Positions 1 through 27,169 of a stretch of DNA of 64,000 bases are shown piece after piece. Source of the stretch: Hyperoplus lanceolatus (taxonomy: Eukaryota > Chordata > Actinopteri > Uranoscopiformes > Ammodytidae); assembly GCA_026929865.2 (NCBI GenBank), contig CM049418.1, positions 3,508,501-3,572,500 of the forward strand, given 5' to 3'. A program made the translations under genes and the position numbers. The stretch's first letter is position 1. Every line of letters starts with the position of its first letter. The notes beneath the pieces are model-generated. The model saw nothing but the letters and a program-made list of their open reading frames with translations. It was not told where the DNA came from and ran no database searches.

Positions 1-224
1 TACTGTTAGCAGTCAATGAAACACAACATGCATTCCACAGTCGCTTCCTGTTCATCTTAGGCTTTTAGTTTGAAAATACTGCAAGTACTGCAAGTTGACG
101 CCATCTTAAGAGAGTTAAAACAATTTCAAATTAAAGCGACTGGATTTAATAAGAGAACAGAAACGTTTTTGTTAAAACGGGAAGATTAAGTTCAGTGCTG
201 AGCATCACCATAGATATATATAGT

Positions 225-311
<87 letters not shown>

Positions 312-405
312 AATATATAATAATATATTTTTTTTTTTTTTTTTCATTTCATTTAACTTTTATTTATCCTCGAGAGACCAATTGAGGGGTGACCCTCATT
401 TCCAA

Positions 406-448
<43 letters not shown>

Positions 449-1662
449 CATCACTACGTTGCTATGCTCAGGCAACTATGGCTCTTTTACACTTGCACCA
501 TTGAACGTGCTGATTTGCATTTCCATTACCTATTATACTGCACCTTGCCAAGCCTGTACGAGGGCTGCATTGACGTAGCGACATGTAAATAGCCTCCATC
601 ACTCTACCAGACATAACACTAGAAGTTATTTTTGTATATAACTAAAATACATAAGAAATTATAAAGCATATTCAATGTACAATACATAGTGTCATTAAAA
701 GCCCAAATAATTCTCTGCAAAGATGCTACAACCATGTGGCAAATAACGAGCACTTAGTCCACTAGCTCAATGCTAACAAAGAATGGAAAATGCAATTGAC
801 TTGTTAACAGAAATTAGCATTTTGATCGCGGTAACAGTAAACAATACTCTTTTCTATAAACAGCAAAAGAGGGCAGTGCTTTTTTAGGTCTTCAACTCAG
901 GGTGCCGCATCATTAGTTGAATGCAAACCCATAATCGGCTCTAGCACTGCTGTAATGGAAATGCAAACCCATGCAAAACTGGGCCAAACCAAGCCAAGCC
1001 AAGCAAGCATTTGTGTTAGGGAAAAAATGCCATTAGTGGAGCTAGCTGAGAGTTTTTATTTGCTTAATTCACAACCAGCATTTACATGTGCGGACTGGCA
1101 GGAAGACATGCTTTTCTTATTGAATTTAAGGTTCCGGCAGACTCTGAAATGACATAGAATTTAGTTCACAAAAAACAAAGAAAAAAAAGGAAACATTTTG
1201 GGACTTAAGGTGCTAAAGAAAATACTTAATACATCCATTCTGAACCAAACAGGTGGAAATAGCTTTGTTCAATGCTGGCTGCATGGGTCTGCTCACGTCA
1301 ATATCAGTGGGGAGAATTAGCCTACTCTTACTGTTACATGTAAGAGGAAAAATTAGACAGTTTCAGAAATATTTAAAAGTTCCTCGTAGCACCTTTTAAA
1401 AAAAAACAAGAACTATTTGTTGAAATCGAAGCAGCTCCGTTGAGGATCTAGGGTTTGATTTTTGCTTAAAGTGGAGAAAAAAATTACACACAACTAAATG
1501 TATATTTTCAGTTTACGTTTTTTTTTTTTTTTTTCAAGTTAGGCTTCAGTTGTAGTAAATGGTTGACACAGAATGACCCAGAGAAATGTATCAGCTATAA
1601 GATGATAAACGCTGAGTGTTGTAGAGAAGGCCACTGACTTATCTTCTTGGTGGTTATGGTGT
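1..1662. other. cd99 3' UTR and downstream flank
   Basis: No coding exon found. It holds the cd99 3' UTR (probable minus-strand AATAAA at 1055-1060), AT and CT microsatellites, and a fragment of the repeat also seen at 22150. Confidence 0.5.
226..305. repeat. (CT)n-(TA)n microsatellite
   Basis: About 16 CT units run into about 23 TA units; a second (TA)n tract lies at 408-444. Confidence 0.9.
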
Positions 1663-16525
<14,863 letters not shown>

Positions 16526-16866
16526 GTTGGCTGTAAGTTGTGTGGAGTTGCTGGTTAGTGTTTAAAGCTGTGCTGGGTTGTCTCTGGCCCAGTATTTGTG
16601 GACAGTGTCTGGTTACAGCAGCTATGACTCAACTTTGCCAGTGTAGAACTGGCGGGGCGAGGCAGGGGCGGAACTCTGCCTCAAAGAATGTCAGAGAAAG
16701 TTAACCCTTGAATATAAGGATTTCATTGATCTGTTTATGAGATTGCAGCATGGGCAAAAGTTTGGTTTAAGTAAGCAGTTTTTAGTTGTAGCCCTAAATT
16801 CACAACTCTAACTGGTGCACTTTCGAAAGTTGTACATGCAAATACCTTGTCAGAAAAAAACATAAA

Positions 16867-16989
<123 letters not shown>

Positions 16990-17932
16990 CTTTATTTATC
17001 CCTAAGGATATTTGGATGAATGACAACTTTAAATCATACATCCTAAGAGATATACTCAAGGACTTTCTCATGCAACGTTTAAGCCATATTAGAATATAGG
17101 CAAAGGGTTTGAGAATCGTAAAAGGTTTGAACTATTCCAATAAACCTACTTTCACATGAAGTCAGTAGGAGGAGTTTCCCAGTTGGCAGAGCTTGAACCA
17201 ACTGCTTCTATTGAAACTTGTGCGCCACCTAGTGGATGTGGATCAAACTCTAACTATTTTTATTTATTTTTATTAATTTTGATCGAGTTCTGTTTGTTCA
17301 TACAATCTGTGTACTTTATGTGAACAGGTGACTTTGACAGTCATAGAACATAGATAGGGAACCGTGAAAATACAATTATTATTTATAATAATAGTGAGAA
17401 TAAAAGATAACTTGAATTAAATAAATTAATCAAAAATAAATAGATAAAATAAAATAAAAATATAATACAATAATACAGTGTAAATGAACAAGAATGGGTT
17501 GTCTAGTTATCAAACAGATTTTTTATTTAAAAATATAGAAATAATAATAGGGTTTTTGAACTAATTATGTTAGCACTTATTTGGCACAAAAAATTGTTAA
17601 AAAAATTACACACACTTGAGGTAGGAAAATGTTTAAAACTGTAATAAAGTGAAATAGAAAATAATGATTTGTGGGGATCACAAACAAAATTACTTATGGA
17701 AAAATTGAATATTAAATGATCAAATGCATTTAATTCAAAGATATAGTAGAGAAACAGCCATGTTTGAACTAAAATGAATGTAGGTCATTTGTGACCCATG
17801 TGCAATGTGTGTGTGTATCAAAGGGTTTACCAGATAATAACTGTTAAGCTTCATACAAATTAATGTACACAGACGTTTCCCATTCATAATTATATTTACT
17901 GTTAAATTGAAATTGCATTGAACACACCATGC

Positions 17933-18080
17933 GTTCCAATCCCCATACTTCTCTACTATTTAGTATGCCAGAAAAAGATTTAGGATTTCCCAATATATTC
18001 TCCTTTGGCCCTAAAACTCTTCTGTACTTTAGTATGTAGTGTAGTAAAAAGAAATAGTGTGTGATTTGGAACACAGGGAT
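17933..18080. repeat. Repeat family C, short copy
   Basis: TGCGTTCCAATCCCCATACT to GTGATTTGGAACACAGGGAT; both inverted ends present. Upstream of cd99. Confidence 0.6.
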
Positions 18081-18139
18081 AGTTTCCTCCACCAGTCACC
18101 ATGGAGACATCACTTCTGCATTGTAACTTAGAGGGACAA

Positions 18140-18335
18140 TAAAGTTTTTGTTTTTTAGATTTTTAGATATTTTTTTGGCATTTCTATGCTTTAGAGTAGA
18201 GACAGAGTTGAAATGGGGCAGAGAGGGGAGTGACATGCAGAGAACGACCGCGGGCTGGAATCGAACCCGGGTCCGCTGCTGGCCGAGGCCCATGGGGGGG
18301 ACGCCCTACCAACTGAGCTAAGGGCACCCCAAGTT
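18140..18335 (-). mobile_element. SINE copy of the CTCTGCATGTCATT family
   Basis: Minus-strand copy with a well preserved tRNA-like head: TTAGCTCAGTTGGTAGGGCG (box A) and GGGTTCGATTCC (box B). It lies between cd99 and the unrecognised secreted gene. Confidence 0.75.
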
Positions 18336-18762
18336 TTTTTTTTTTTTTTTTGGAATTGAATGAACTTGTGTGTTTTAATTGGAGAGTAATATGTTGAAAG
18401 AATGAATTCATGGTTGACGTTGAGGCATATTCTTGAAGGTGTCTTCATCAGGTCCTCTTCTTGCCTAAAACAAACAGGGTTCAGTCAGTACAAGTCTTTA
18501 TTTAATTTTTTATTTTTTTTAAAGCAAGTATGACAAATCACACAAATACACATATCAACAATAAATATAAAGTGTGATAAAATGAATGAATCATCTGTGT
18601 CTGAAAAAGGATCAGGAAGGGGGCCAAAGCTTATTTATTCCCTCACACCCCTTATTCATCTGCTCATGAGTATCTTATACACATTAACCAGCTTTAAACA
18701 CCTACTGTATTTTACATATGTGAACCAAATTATTTACATTTTTACAATAGCATATGGCTCAG

Positions 18763-19180
18763 TCCTCTTCACAGCAGACCCGGGTTAGAATCCAGCCCGG
18801 GTCGTTCTCTGCATGTCATTTTGGGGCGACTGTGGCTCAGGTGGTAGAGCGGTTCGGCCGATGATCAAAGGGTTGGAGGTTCGATCCCCGCCCTGCCACT
18901 TGTGTCATAGTTGTTGTGTCCTTGGGCAAGACACTTCACCCACCTTGCCTCGTGTGAATGTCGATAGTTAGCTGCTGCTATCGGTGTATGAATGTGTGTG
19001 TGAATGGTAACGTGTAAATGGGAACAGGTCTCCCTTGCAAAAGAGTCTTCGGACTCAATGGGATTTACCTGTATAAATAAAGGTTAAAAAAAAAAAAAAA
19101 AAAAATTCCCCTCTCTGCCCTATTTCATCTCTATCTCTCCAAAACTGTCAATAAAGCATGAAAAGTGCCCCAATTTTTTT
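18763..19180 (+). mobile_element. Older tRNA-derived SINE, interrupted
   Basis: The left half reads CCCGGGTTAGAATCCAGCCC and GGTCGTTCTCTGCATGTCATT; the right half continues CCCCTCTCTGCCCTATTTCATCTC. Joined, they match other copies at 5.9, 14.5 and 18.2 kb, so the intervening SINE inserted here later. Confidence 0.75.
18822..19104 (+). mobile_element. tRNA-derived SINE nested in another SINE
   Basis: The head has Pol III box A-like GTGGCTCAGGTGGTAGAGCG and box B GGTTCGATCCC; the body contains CCTTGGGCAAGACACTTCACC and the end is poly(A). It splits an older SINE copy whose halves lie at 18763-18821 and 19105-19180. This is a SINE head, not a functional tRNA gene. Confidence 0.8.
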
Positions 19181-19194
19181 TTTAATCCATACTT

Positions 19195-21668
19195 TTAGTA
19201 TCTCGGTCTTACTGCTGCCAGCGTTCGTTTGGGTCGTGATGCCAGTGTCTGGGTGGAATGTGTCAGCTTGGTCAGGAGCACCAGTTGCTTATTCTGATTC
19301 TCAATGATTTGGCTCAGTTTCTCAATAATTTCCGTCTCGCAGTCTGAGGAAAAGTTCGGAAAGTTACCATTAAAAACGTTAAAATAAAACGCGCTTGTGG
19401 TGTAGTGGTTAGAGCTTCAAAAGTTCATTATTTCGATTGTGGCCATTTTTGAAGATGGGTTTGATATATTTGGTCTGGTTTCTTGACACTTAAACTAACA
19501 TTATTCTGTGGACCCTTACCTTCAATTTAGAAGTGAAAACTAAACTTTAGCACCAACTTGAAATGAGTGTGGGTCCAGGCACCACACTATATTTGTCCCT
19601 GTCTGCATGTATGTGGAGGAATGAGCCAGTTGAAATCTTGTGTACTCACTTGTTTTGGCAGGTGTGGGATCTATGGACCAGCAGAAATAATATGTCAGTA
19701 TTACAGTGTGTCCAATCAGACAGAAATACATAGAAATAGGTGTGTGTCGACAATCAATCTTATTTGCAGAATTTAAAGCTGCAGTCATTTATTTGTCCAC
19801 TTGAGGGCAACACAACACCATGTACTTCTCACAAAAGTGAGTCCCCCTCACATTTCTTCACTTTTCTTTATATCTTTCCAGGGACAACATTGAAAAATGA
19901 CACTTTGATACAAGTAAAGTAGTCAGTGTACAGCTTGTATAACAGTGTAAATTTCGTCCCCTCAAAATAACTCGACACACAGCCATTAATGTCTAAACGC
20001 TGGCAACAAAAGTGAGTACACCCCTTAGAAAAAATGTACAAATCGGGCCCAAAGTGTAAATATTTTGTGTGGCCACCATTATTTCTATCACTGCCTTAAC
20101 CCTCTTGGGCATGTAGTTCACTAGAGCTTCACAGGTTGCAACTGGAACCCTCTTCCACCCATTTATGACAGCATCACAGAGCTGGTGGGTATTAAAGACC
20201 TTGGCTCCTCCAACTTCTGTTTGAGGATGCCCCAAAGATGCTCAATAGGGTTTAGGTCTGGAGACATGCTTGGCCAGGCCATAACCTTTACCCTCAGCTT
20301 TTTAGCAAGCCACTGGTCGTCTTGGAGGTGTGTTTGGGGTCGTTATCATGTTGCAATACCACCCTGGGCCCAGTTTCGAAGGTTGAGTGCACAGGTCAGC
20401 GTCGTACACAGAGGTTGGCTTTGGAAAATAGACGTATGAGTGCGCCAGCATTGCTGAAGGGCTTGAAGGGGTGGGGGTCAACCGTCAGTGCTCAGACCAT
20501 CGCACTCTGCATCATACGGTCTGCAGGCTGTCATCCCAGAAGGAAGCCTATTCTAAAGATGATGCACAAGAAACCCCACAAAAAGTTTGCTGAAGACAAA
20601 CAGACTACGGACATGGATTCGCAACCATGTCCTGTGGTCTGATGAGACCAAAATACATTTATTTGGTTCAGATGGTGTTAAGAGTGTGGAGCGGCAACCA
20701 GGTGAGGAGTACAAAGACAAGTGTGTCTTGCCTAGAGTCAAGCATGGTGGTTGGAGTGTCATGGTCTGGGGCTGCATGAGTGCTGCCAGCACTGGGGATC
20801 TACAGTTCATTGAATTCTAACAGTACTGTGACATACTGAAGCAGAGCATGATCCCCTCCCTTCATAAACTGGGCCGCAGGGCAGTACTGCAACATGATAA
20901 CGACCCCAAACACACCTCCGAATGACCACTGGCTTGCTAAAGAAGCTGAGGGTAAAGGTTATGGACTGGCCAAGCATGTCTCCAGTCTTAAACCCTATTG
21001 AGCATCTTTTGGGCATCCTCAAACGGGAGATGGAGGAGCGCAAGGACTCTAATATCCACCAGCTCCTTGATGTCGTCATGAATGGGTAGAAGAGGGTTCC
21101 AGTTGCAACCTGTGAAGCTCTAGTGAACTGCATGCCCAAGAGGGTTAAGGCAGTGATAGAAAATAATGATGGCAAAACAAAATATTGACACTTTGGGCCC
21201 AATTTGGAAATTTTTTCTTAGGGGTGTACTCACTTTTGTTGCCAACACTTTAGACATTAATGGCTGTGTGTCGAGTTATTTTGAGGGGACAGTAACTTTA
21301 CACTGTTATACAAGCTGTACACTGACTACTTTACATTGTATCAAAGTGTCATTTATTCAGTGTTGTCGCATGGAAAGATATAATGAAATATTTGAAGAAA
21401 TGTTAGGGGTGTACTCACTTTTGTGAGATACTGTATATACAACACTGGGAATGTGTTTCCCTGCGTTCCAAATCACACACTCTTTATTTTTTCTGTTCCA
21501 TTCTACAGCTGATCGTAAAAAATAATCTAGTTAGCATGAAGTAGTTTATGCTACAATAGGGACATACTTTTACTCATTTATTTCCTCATAACATTTTAAC
21601 TAAACTATGGATGATAGAGTACATGTTAAGTCTCTACATGGATCGACGGATGGACAGATGGATGGATG

Positions 21669-21762
<94 letters not shown>

Positions 21763-23503
21763 GTATACAGATACGATATTGGAACCCGAATGAAATTCTG
21801 ATTTTGATGAGTGACATCAAATAATAAGAACAAATCAGGTGATGTTACTTCAGTGAGTGTTGGGTTTTCAGCGTGTTCTGTTTCCACATAAAAATTTAAA
21901 AAAAAACTACCTGTTGGTTTAGTTACATGATGGAAGTGCCCTTAAAAAAAATCTATAAATATAAATATGTATGTACAGTACACAAAATAATTACCAACAG
22001 TGTAATAATTGGGAAATAATTTGAATTGGCAAGAAATTTGTTGAACTCACTTCCCCTGAGGCGCTTGCGTAGTGTGAAATCTCCTCTGGACTGATTAGGA
22101 GAAGGTGTAATGTATTGTGCTTGTGCAGGAGTGGTTTCTGTCTCATAGAAAGAGATTTCATTTAATTTTCCTTTATTTATTCTCGAAAGATCAATTGAGG
22201 GTTACCCTCTTTTACAATGACGTCGAGACAGATACACAATATACAATGAGAATACACAACAAGCTGACAAAGAGACAACAACAATTAAAACATTCAGATC
22301 AATTGAATAAAACAGAACAATAGCCTAATTAAAACAGTTACAAGTGGAGTGGGGCTGATTCAAAATAATAACTTTGAGTTGGTTAACAGTTATGAGTGTA
22401 TTTATTTTAATTTGATGTTGTAGGCTGTTCCAGGAGTCAGATGCACAAGTAGAAAGAGCTTTGATAAACATGATAACTAAAGCAGCTAGAAAAACAGCAA
22501 GACGCACTAGTAGTACTAGTCACACGATCACACCGCTTGTAAAATAACCTCTAGTCTCTAATTTATGTTAATAATGACTTATGTTTGCCATTTTATGATA
22601 ATTTTCAGGTTTGAAAATTTTAATTTGGGTTTCTACTAGAAATAGTTTTTTCCTGGTGTAGTGTCCAAATAACCATTTTATATTTCTCACTGTGACATTG
22701 CTGAATCTCCTCTTTTCAGCCTCTGTCTGAAACTGTCTGTTTTAGAGTCTCTTTAAGCCCCGCCTTCCAAAAAGCCCAGTCTACTTTGATTGAAAACTCA
22801 CCTAACATCTTGTTGAATTCCTCGAGTTTGAGTTCCTCTGTTTGAGAAAAAAGATGAGAGAAACACCAGCTTAAGATAATCATTTGCAGCAACAAATTAA
22901 AATAAATACCGTCATATCCTTTAACAAAGTTAGTGGGAGGTGTTCTGAAATGAAGACCAATTTGGTCATATTTATTCAAACATTTCTGAAAAAAGTATAA
23001 AACTAAATTAATGTTTTTAATGTAAGCAATACAAGTTTCATGACGATATCTATAAATCAAATAATTTACCCTATATCACCTGTGTCTCGCCTTAAAGGTG
23101 GAATCAGCTATTCTGGAGAACACTTGTTATCAAAATAAATGTTTGTCAAAATCGGTGAATAGAGTGAGCTGAGAAAAATCTGGTATACATGCACAGCCTA
23201 GACACAAAGGGGCCCACTGCAGCTAGCAACATACCTGTTTACAGAGCCTAGGCTGTGGATTTTTTTTTCAGTACACACACATTACGGACAGGTACCGGAT
23301 CTTGAGGAAGAGATATTCACTGATTTTGACAAAAAGTTAATTTAATAACAAGCGTTCTCCAGAATCACTGACTGCACCTTTAAAGCCCCGGATCCTTTAA
23401 TAGTGTAAAAATAAAACATTTGTAAAATGGACATCTTACCTTGTGTTGTCACTGTTACAGTAACCAGTAGGAGGAGGACAGCCAGGCTGACACTAGACTT
23501 CAT
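19195..23503 (-). CDS. Unrecognised small secreted protein, possible peptide precursor (5 coding exons)
   Basis: I do not recognise the family. Exons in transcript order are 23503-23440, 22837-22802, 22137-22051, 19670-19650 and 19343-19195, all joined in phase 1 with GT-AG sites, giving 118 aa. Residues 1-21 form a strong signal peptide ([13 protein letters not shown]...TTQ). An acidic exon follows ([12 protein letters not shown]), then a Thr/Pro/Gln-rich segment ending in the basic stretch LRKRLRG, a seven-residue exon, and a last exon with one Cys followed by a heptad-like helix ([19 protein letters not shown]). The C terminus is RPKR then TLAAVRPRY and stop; RPKR fits the furin consensus R-X-K/R-R. 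A TATA box lies 111 nt upstream of the ATG. It lies on the same strand as cd99, with the same intron phase and a similar first exon. The gene is supported by consistent phase, splice sites, signal peptide and promoter; the joining of the two last exons is less sure. It could be a fish-specific secreted factor or a diverged CD99-cluster relative. Confidence 0.6.
19395..19590. repeat. Repeat family D
   Basis: TTATTTCGATTGTGGCCATT to GGTCCAGGCACCACACTATA, in the last intron of the unrecognised secreted gene. Confidence 0.55.
19825..21433. mobile_element. Rearranged Tc1 copy: inverted duplicate of its 3' half
   Basis: The element is flanked by TA and ends in CTCACAAAAGTGAGT-type termini. Its left arm (19825-20366, read on the minus strand) and right arm (20889-21433, plus strand) are the same sequence, each containing the transposase C-terminal coding region plus one terminus. 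The roughly 520 bp between them is the middle of the transposase on the plus strand. The normal 5' half with the N-terminal coding region is missing. It lies in the intron between exons 3 and 4 of the unrecognised secreted gene. Confidence 0.85.
20420..21165 (+). pseudogene. Tc1 transposase remnant (middle and C-terminal part)
   Basis: Recognisable Tc1 transposase pieces in order: [25 protein letters not shown] (first catalytic Asp), [12 protein letters not shown], then a stop at 20818, then [11 protein letters not shown] (second Asp), further stops, and the MPKRVKAV region. Frameshifts and several stops make it non-functional. A second, inverted copy of the C-terminal part lies at 19990-20366 on the minus strand. 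Confidence 0.85.
21461..21600. repeat. Repeat family C, partial
   Basis: Starts CCTGCGTTCCAAATCACACA, beside the rearranged Tc1 copy. Confidence 0.5.
21653..21762. repeat. (GATA)n microsatellite
   Basis: About 25 units preceded by GATG variants, in an intron of the unrecognised secreted gene. Confidence 0.95.
22150..22510. repeat. Dispersed repeat with GATCAATTGAGGGTTACCCT
   Basis: The same motif (CTCGAGAGACCAATTGAGGG) occurs at 350-405. It lies in the intron next to exon 3 of the unrecognised secreted gene. Confidence 0.45.
23092..23385. repeat. Palindromic repeat, family A
   Basis: Starts TTAAAGGTGGAATCAGC and ends GACTGCACCTTTAA, with CAGCCTAGACAC / GAGCCTAGGCTGTG inverted inside. No coding capacity. 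Lies in the first intron of the unrecognised secreted gene. Other copies at 36582, 39324, 40548, 46446, 52141 and 63507. Confidence 0.65.
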
Positions 23504-23613
23504 GTTTGCTTCCAGCGTATTCTCACCACAATTTAAGACTTAAATGTTTTTGTTCTCTCAACAGAAAGTGGGCCTACGAGCCAGCAGAATATGCTACAGC
23601 CCTGACGGCAGCC

Positions 23614-23620
23614 TTTTATA
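23614..23620 (-). promoter_or_regulatory. TATA box of the unrecognised secreted gene
   Basis: On the minus strand the sequence reads GCTATAAAAGGC, a consensus TATA box, 111 nt upstream of the signal-peptide ATG at 23503. It implies a start of transcription near 23585 and a 5' leader of roughly 80 nt. Such focused promoters are common in tissue-specific secreted-protein genes. Confidence 0.6.
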
Positions 23621-23764
23621 GCACAGTTCGGGTGTGACAGTGTAGTAGACAGATTACTCACAAACAAGCAGCACATTTAAAGGTTAGAATGAAGCCTTTC
23701 CCTCAGTCAATACTTGTATTTACCACTAACAGGATAAGGAGCTTCTCTTTGAAGTTCACAAATA

Positions 23765-24070
23765 TTAGTGTGGTGCCTGGACCCTCAGTCATTTCAAGTT
23801 GATGCGAAAGTTTAGTTTTCACTTCTAAATTGAAGGGTCTACGTATAGAACAATGTTGGTGTCAAGAAACTAGACCAAATATTTTATTTTATTTTATTTT
23901 ATTGCCTATCTTCCAAAATGGCCACATTCAAAATAATAATGTTTGAAGGTCTGAATTCAGGTTAATAAAAAAAATTGGGTCTGGTTTCTTGACACTAGGA
24001 CCAACATTGTTTCTATAGACCCTTCCCTTCAATTTAACTTCAATTTTATCAACTTGGAATGAATACGGAA
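23765..24070. repeat. Repeat family D
   Basis: GTGTGGTGCCTGGACCCTCA at the left; CTTCCAAAATGGCCACATTC inside. Upstream of the secreted-gene TATA box. Confidence 0.55.
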
Positions 24071-24972
24071 AATTACCCATAGATGCCTCCCCACTATTAG
24101 TTCCAACTGTGATCATCAAGTTTCCACTCTGATGGTATTATATACGGTATGGCCTTATAAATGGTCTTATATATAGTCTTAAATACAGCGGAACAAACAG
24201 TAACTATTGAATAGATTGAATAGAACGATTATAAAATGTATTGCAGCCTACGGTCAAATATGATCACTAGCCTGTTATCAAGACATCTGGACTGCTTTAT
24301 TACACAGAGCCTACTGTTCAAAAGATTGTAATCGCCTGCAAACAAATTTACTCTTTACATTCAGACTCTGTATGTGATTATGGGTTTGCAATGAAAGTAA
24401 TGCTTTGTAGCCGCACAATAATGTCAATTTTCTAGCACATAACATTTACAATATGTATAACATAAATGTGAAAAACAACAACAGTAAGATAACCTATTTT
24501 TTTTTTTGTTAAAACTTTTTATTTCGTTTTTGAAAACATAATCACAAACGAACACGCATGTACGTAGTGTGTATAGAAAAGAGGCAAACAGATTGGAATA
24601 ATTAAATAGAAATAAGAATAAAAAATAAAATAAAATAATCAATATTATTTAAGAAAAAAAAAGAAAAAAAGTTAACCTACTTTTCTCCTAAAATAAAGTT
24701 GAAAATACATAATAATAATGTCTATAAAAAGCATGGTTTGAACAGGTGTATTCCTTCAACAAAGCTATTATTCAAACTTCAAACGAGAAATAGAAGGATG
24801 AGCTATAAGGATTAGCACTATTTGAGTATATGCTAAACACACTGGGGTTTATGGACCATATTGAATAGACTATTGTTTGAAGTCTGAAGCATTTGCTCAC
24901 TCACTATTTGCACTAACAGGACGAGGGGCCTTCCAATGTTACACAACAATGAATACATTAAAACTTTAGCTT

Positions 24973-25150
24973 TTTTTTGGCATTTTCAAGCTTTATTTGA
25001 TATACAGAGTTCAAATGGGGAGACAGAGAGAGAGGGGATGACCTGCAGTAAAGGTCCACGCGCGTCGGACCTGAACCCGCGACCTCTGCAACGAAGGCCG
25101 GAGCCAATATGGTACACGCTCTATCCACTACGCCACCGGAGCACCCCCAT
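24973..25150 (-). mobile_element. tRNA-derived SINE
   Basis: Minus strand: box A-like GTGGCGTAGTGGATAGAGCG and box B GGGTTCAGGTCC, body ending AATAAAGCTTGAAAATGCC. Located upstream of the unrecognised secreted gene. Confidence 0.65.
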
Positions 25151-25693
25151 AAAAAGCTTTAGCTTTAATCATCAAGTGGCAATGCAGTAATGTACAGGTC
25201 ATTCTGATGTTTAAATTTTTCTTTCTTATTTCATTCTTTATTTATTTATAATTTCAGTTGTTTATTTCTGTCTCAGCTAATACACATGTCATGTTTTCAG
25301 ACTGGACATTGGCCTGGTAACTGACAAGCTTGGCAGGTGGCTAAAGTTGACCTCACTTTTTCAATTCTAAGTGGTATTACCAAACTATATCTAAAGTCAA
25401 GTGGGGACACTGAATCTATTCAAATGATGAATGAAAAAAAAAGTTAATGATACCTCATGATTTACGATTTAAATTTAGATTTAGATTACAATAAATATCT
25501 ACATTCATGACTACACACACCAAAGAACATACCTTATTGGTATTTCATATATTCAATCATCCAAATCATTTGACATCTATTTGTGGTCCCTTTTGTGGCA
25601 CACCTTTTTACAAAAATAAAATACTAACAACTTTTTTATTCCAGGAGTGTAATGTAAAGTCTGTCCTTAGGATGATGCTAGAGGAAATTGCAT

Positions 25694-25814
<121 letters not shown>

Positions 25815-26069
25815 TTTGTGTCATTGTAATAATTACAGACATGTTCTTTATAGCGCTGAGCTTTCTGCATCGCTTTGATTTTCGACTGGCTGATTTTCGA
25901 AGTTGCTTCTTATTATTTCATGTTTGTTTCTGTTTCAACAGACGCTGAATCTGAAGCTTGAGCTATTTTGCGAAGAAGAATGGGCAAAAATGTAAGTCCG
26001 TAGATATGCAAAGCTGGTAGAGACATACCTCAATACACTGGCAGCTATAATTGCAGCGATAGGTGGTTC

Positions 26070-26221
26070 TACAAAGTATTGATTCAGGGGGGCTAACTTC
26101 ACAATTATGCGCCACTTTTTATTGGTCACATAGAATCCCAATAAAATAAATGTATATGTGTGGTTGTAATGCGACAAAATGTGGATTCAAGGGGTATGAA
26201 TACTTTTGCAAGACACTGTAT
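26070..26221. mobile_element. Solo Tc1/mariner terminus
   Basis: The stretch ends GAATACTTTTGCAAGACACT followed by GTA, the characteristic outer end of a different fish Tc1 family, preceded by typical subterminal sequence (CGCCACTTTTTATTGGTCAC). No matching second end or transposase is visible nearby, so it is a remnant. Confidence 0.6.
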
Positions 26222-26826
26222 CTGTGTTTTAATCAAATACCGTGGAAATTCATTTATTTTGATTTTTTATAGAACAAACACGTGTCCTATTCACGCAGTC
26301 AGCAATAAGGAGGGTAGGCTAGAGTATGAAGTGATTCTTTGATTCAATATCTAAATGCCTAAACCGCGGAAATGCCCAAGGATCAGTATCTATCGTGCAG
26401 ATTCTATTGATTTCTGTCCCAGATCTGAAATGGACTTTCCTAACAAATGTGGAGTTTCCAAAACTCATGCAAACAACTTGCCTCTGCACAATTCATGGTA
26501 ACTGGTCTGAATGGATATAGGATGGACATTTTTATTTTATTAGATGTTTTTATTTCATTTATTTTCATTTATTTATTCACAGCTCTATAGGGTATCACAT
26601 TAGCCTGGTCCAACCAGACCATCGTACTTCAGGGCGGGCGGAGCCAGGCTAGTATCACATGAGATGGAGCACAACAATCTCTAATCATAACAAAACAAAA
26701 CAATGGTTTAATAACTTTACTTCCAATTTTTTTTTTTTACAATATTTAAACAGGAATAACATTTGCATTAATTTCAAACACAAACAAAATAAATAATACA
26801 GTAAAATATATCAGTATAGACATATA

Positions 26827-27112
26827 CCCTGAGTTCTAATACCCATACTTCCATACTACTGTATTTAGTATGCCAGAAAAAGTTTTAGGATGTCCTAATA
26901 TATGCACGTCAATTGTAGTATGCTGAAAATACATAAATGCCCCACTAACTCCGATAGCATTTTGGAGTATTCGTCTTTATTCTTGTAATTTCTCGACAAA
27001 ATTAAAAATATATCTTCCTTATCTGATTTTTTTTCTCTCCTGTGGCCCTAAAACTCTTCTGTACTTTAGTATGTAGTGTAGTAAAAAGAAAGAGTATGTG
27101 ATTTGCAGTGCA
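26827..27112. repeat. Repeat family C
   Basis: TACTGTATTTAGTATGCCAG to AGAAAGAGTATGTGATTTGC, in the gap upstream of the nearly intact Tc1. Confidence 0.5.
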
Positions 27113-27169
27113 GTATATAGAAAGTTGACATGTTGTCCTCAGGTGGTTTTAGAGAACTTTTGATCAAGT

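Noticed and set aside
18184-18448. Overlapping minus-strand frames of 75-85 aa
   Set aside because: They cover a tRNA-derived SINE; no splice support or family.
18822-18905. Possible tRNA gene
   Set aside because: Box A/B present but the sequence continues into a SINE body and poly(A), and the cloverleaf is degenerate.
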